The notes under the pieces are model-generated. The model made no database searches. It was not told the DNA's origin and saw only the letters and a program-made list of their open reading frames with translations. This document shows positions 63,914 to 64,000 of a DNA stretch of 64,000 nt, one piece after another. The position numbers and the translations under genes were made by a program. The stretch lies in NCBI GenBank assembly GCA_033032865.1, contig JAWHQI010000061.1, forward strand, positions 124,001-188,000, in the 5' to 3' direction. This DNA is from Dactylorhiza incarnata. Its lineage: Eukaryota > Streptophyta > Magnoliopsida > Asparagales > Orchidaceae. Numbering within the stretch: the first letter of the stretch is position 1; the number at the start of each line of letters is the position of its first letter.

Positions 63914-64000
63914 CTGCCAAAAGGTGCAAAACCAAACATTATAATAATAAATATATCATATATAATGAAAAAAGTAGAACAACTATTACAGCCAAAAAGA

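Overview
This is a stretch of a plant nuclear genome. It holds spliceosomal introns, two LTR-retrotransposon superfamilies with tRNA-type primer sites, hAT and PIF/Harbinger-type inverted-repeat elements, and a SINE. The antisense-gene-bearing Tat-type gypsy elements and the overall repeat style suggest a monocot, perhaps pineapple-like, but the species guess is weak. Almost all of the sequence is transposable element. The one clearly recognisable host gene is a WDR55-type WD40 gene on the minus strand, running from 63913 (and beyond the right edge) to its stop codon at 31519.

WDR55: nine exons (607 bp of coding sequence) are spread over 32.4 kb. They lie at 63871-63913, 63715-63771, 50290-50366, 39537-39582, 39038-39084, 38878-38951, 38742-38797, 32892-33024 and 31519-31592. 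Every exon joins the next in frame. Four introns are 80-452 bp, but the others are 13.3, 10.7, 5.7 and 1.3 kb and are packed with transposons. These are a copia element with LTRs (57195-63388) interrupted by a Harbinger-like element, a decayed copia (52.3-54.2 kb), hAT-type elements (51612-52234, 55476-56435, 34354-35053), a gypsy element with LTRs (42552-48859) itself split by a hAT remnant, and a SINE inserted into the end of a hAT-like MITE (32.4 kb).

Downstream of WDR55 (left part of the window): 170 bp after the stop codon sits a complete but non-autonomous Tat-type gypsy element (B, 22206-31349, TSD ATATC). It has gag-protease on the plus strand, no reverse transcriptase or integrase, two short-period repeat arrays, and two intact intron-containing genes on the opposite strand. 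A related element (A, 103-15460) fills the left end of the window. It keeps only the integrase end of pol, an 87-bp repeat array and the same two antisense genes, one of which is split by a 7.9-kb copia element (D, 4365-12243, TSD GGAGT). Between A and B lie a duplicated host segment with a Tourist-like MITE, a small coiled-coil/transmembrane ORF, remnants of a DUF936-like gene, and two copia remnants.

The most unusual features are: (i) the two-gene antisense cassette shared by A and B, with matching intron positions, and built from the same GGCGAGTGG/CCACTCGCC hairpin modules that fill the LTRs of B; (ii) tandem arrays of 87 and 81 bp (both multiples of three) at the same place in the two elements; and (iii) a constrained WD40 gene kept in frame across more than 30 kb of nested transposons. 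I see no tRNA, rRNA or CRISPR-like locus. Exon, LTR and TSD boundaries were read by eye; family names rest on recognised motifs and no database was searched.
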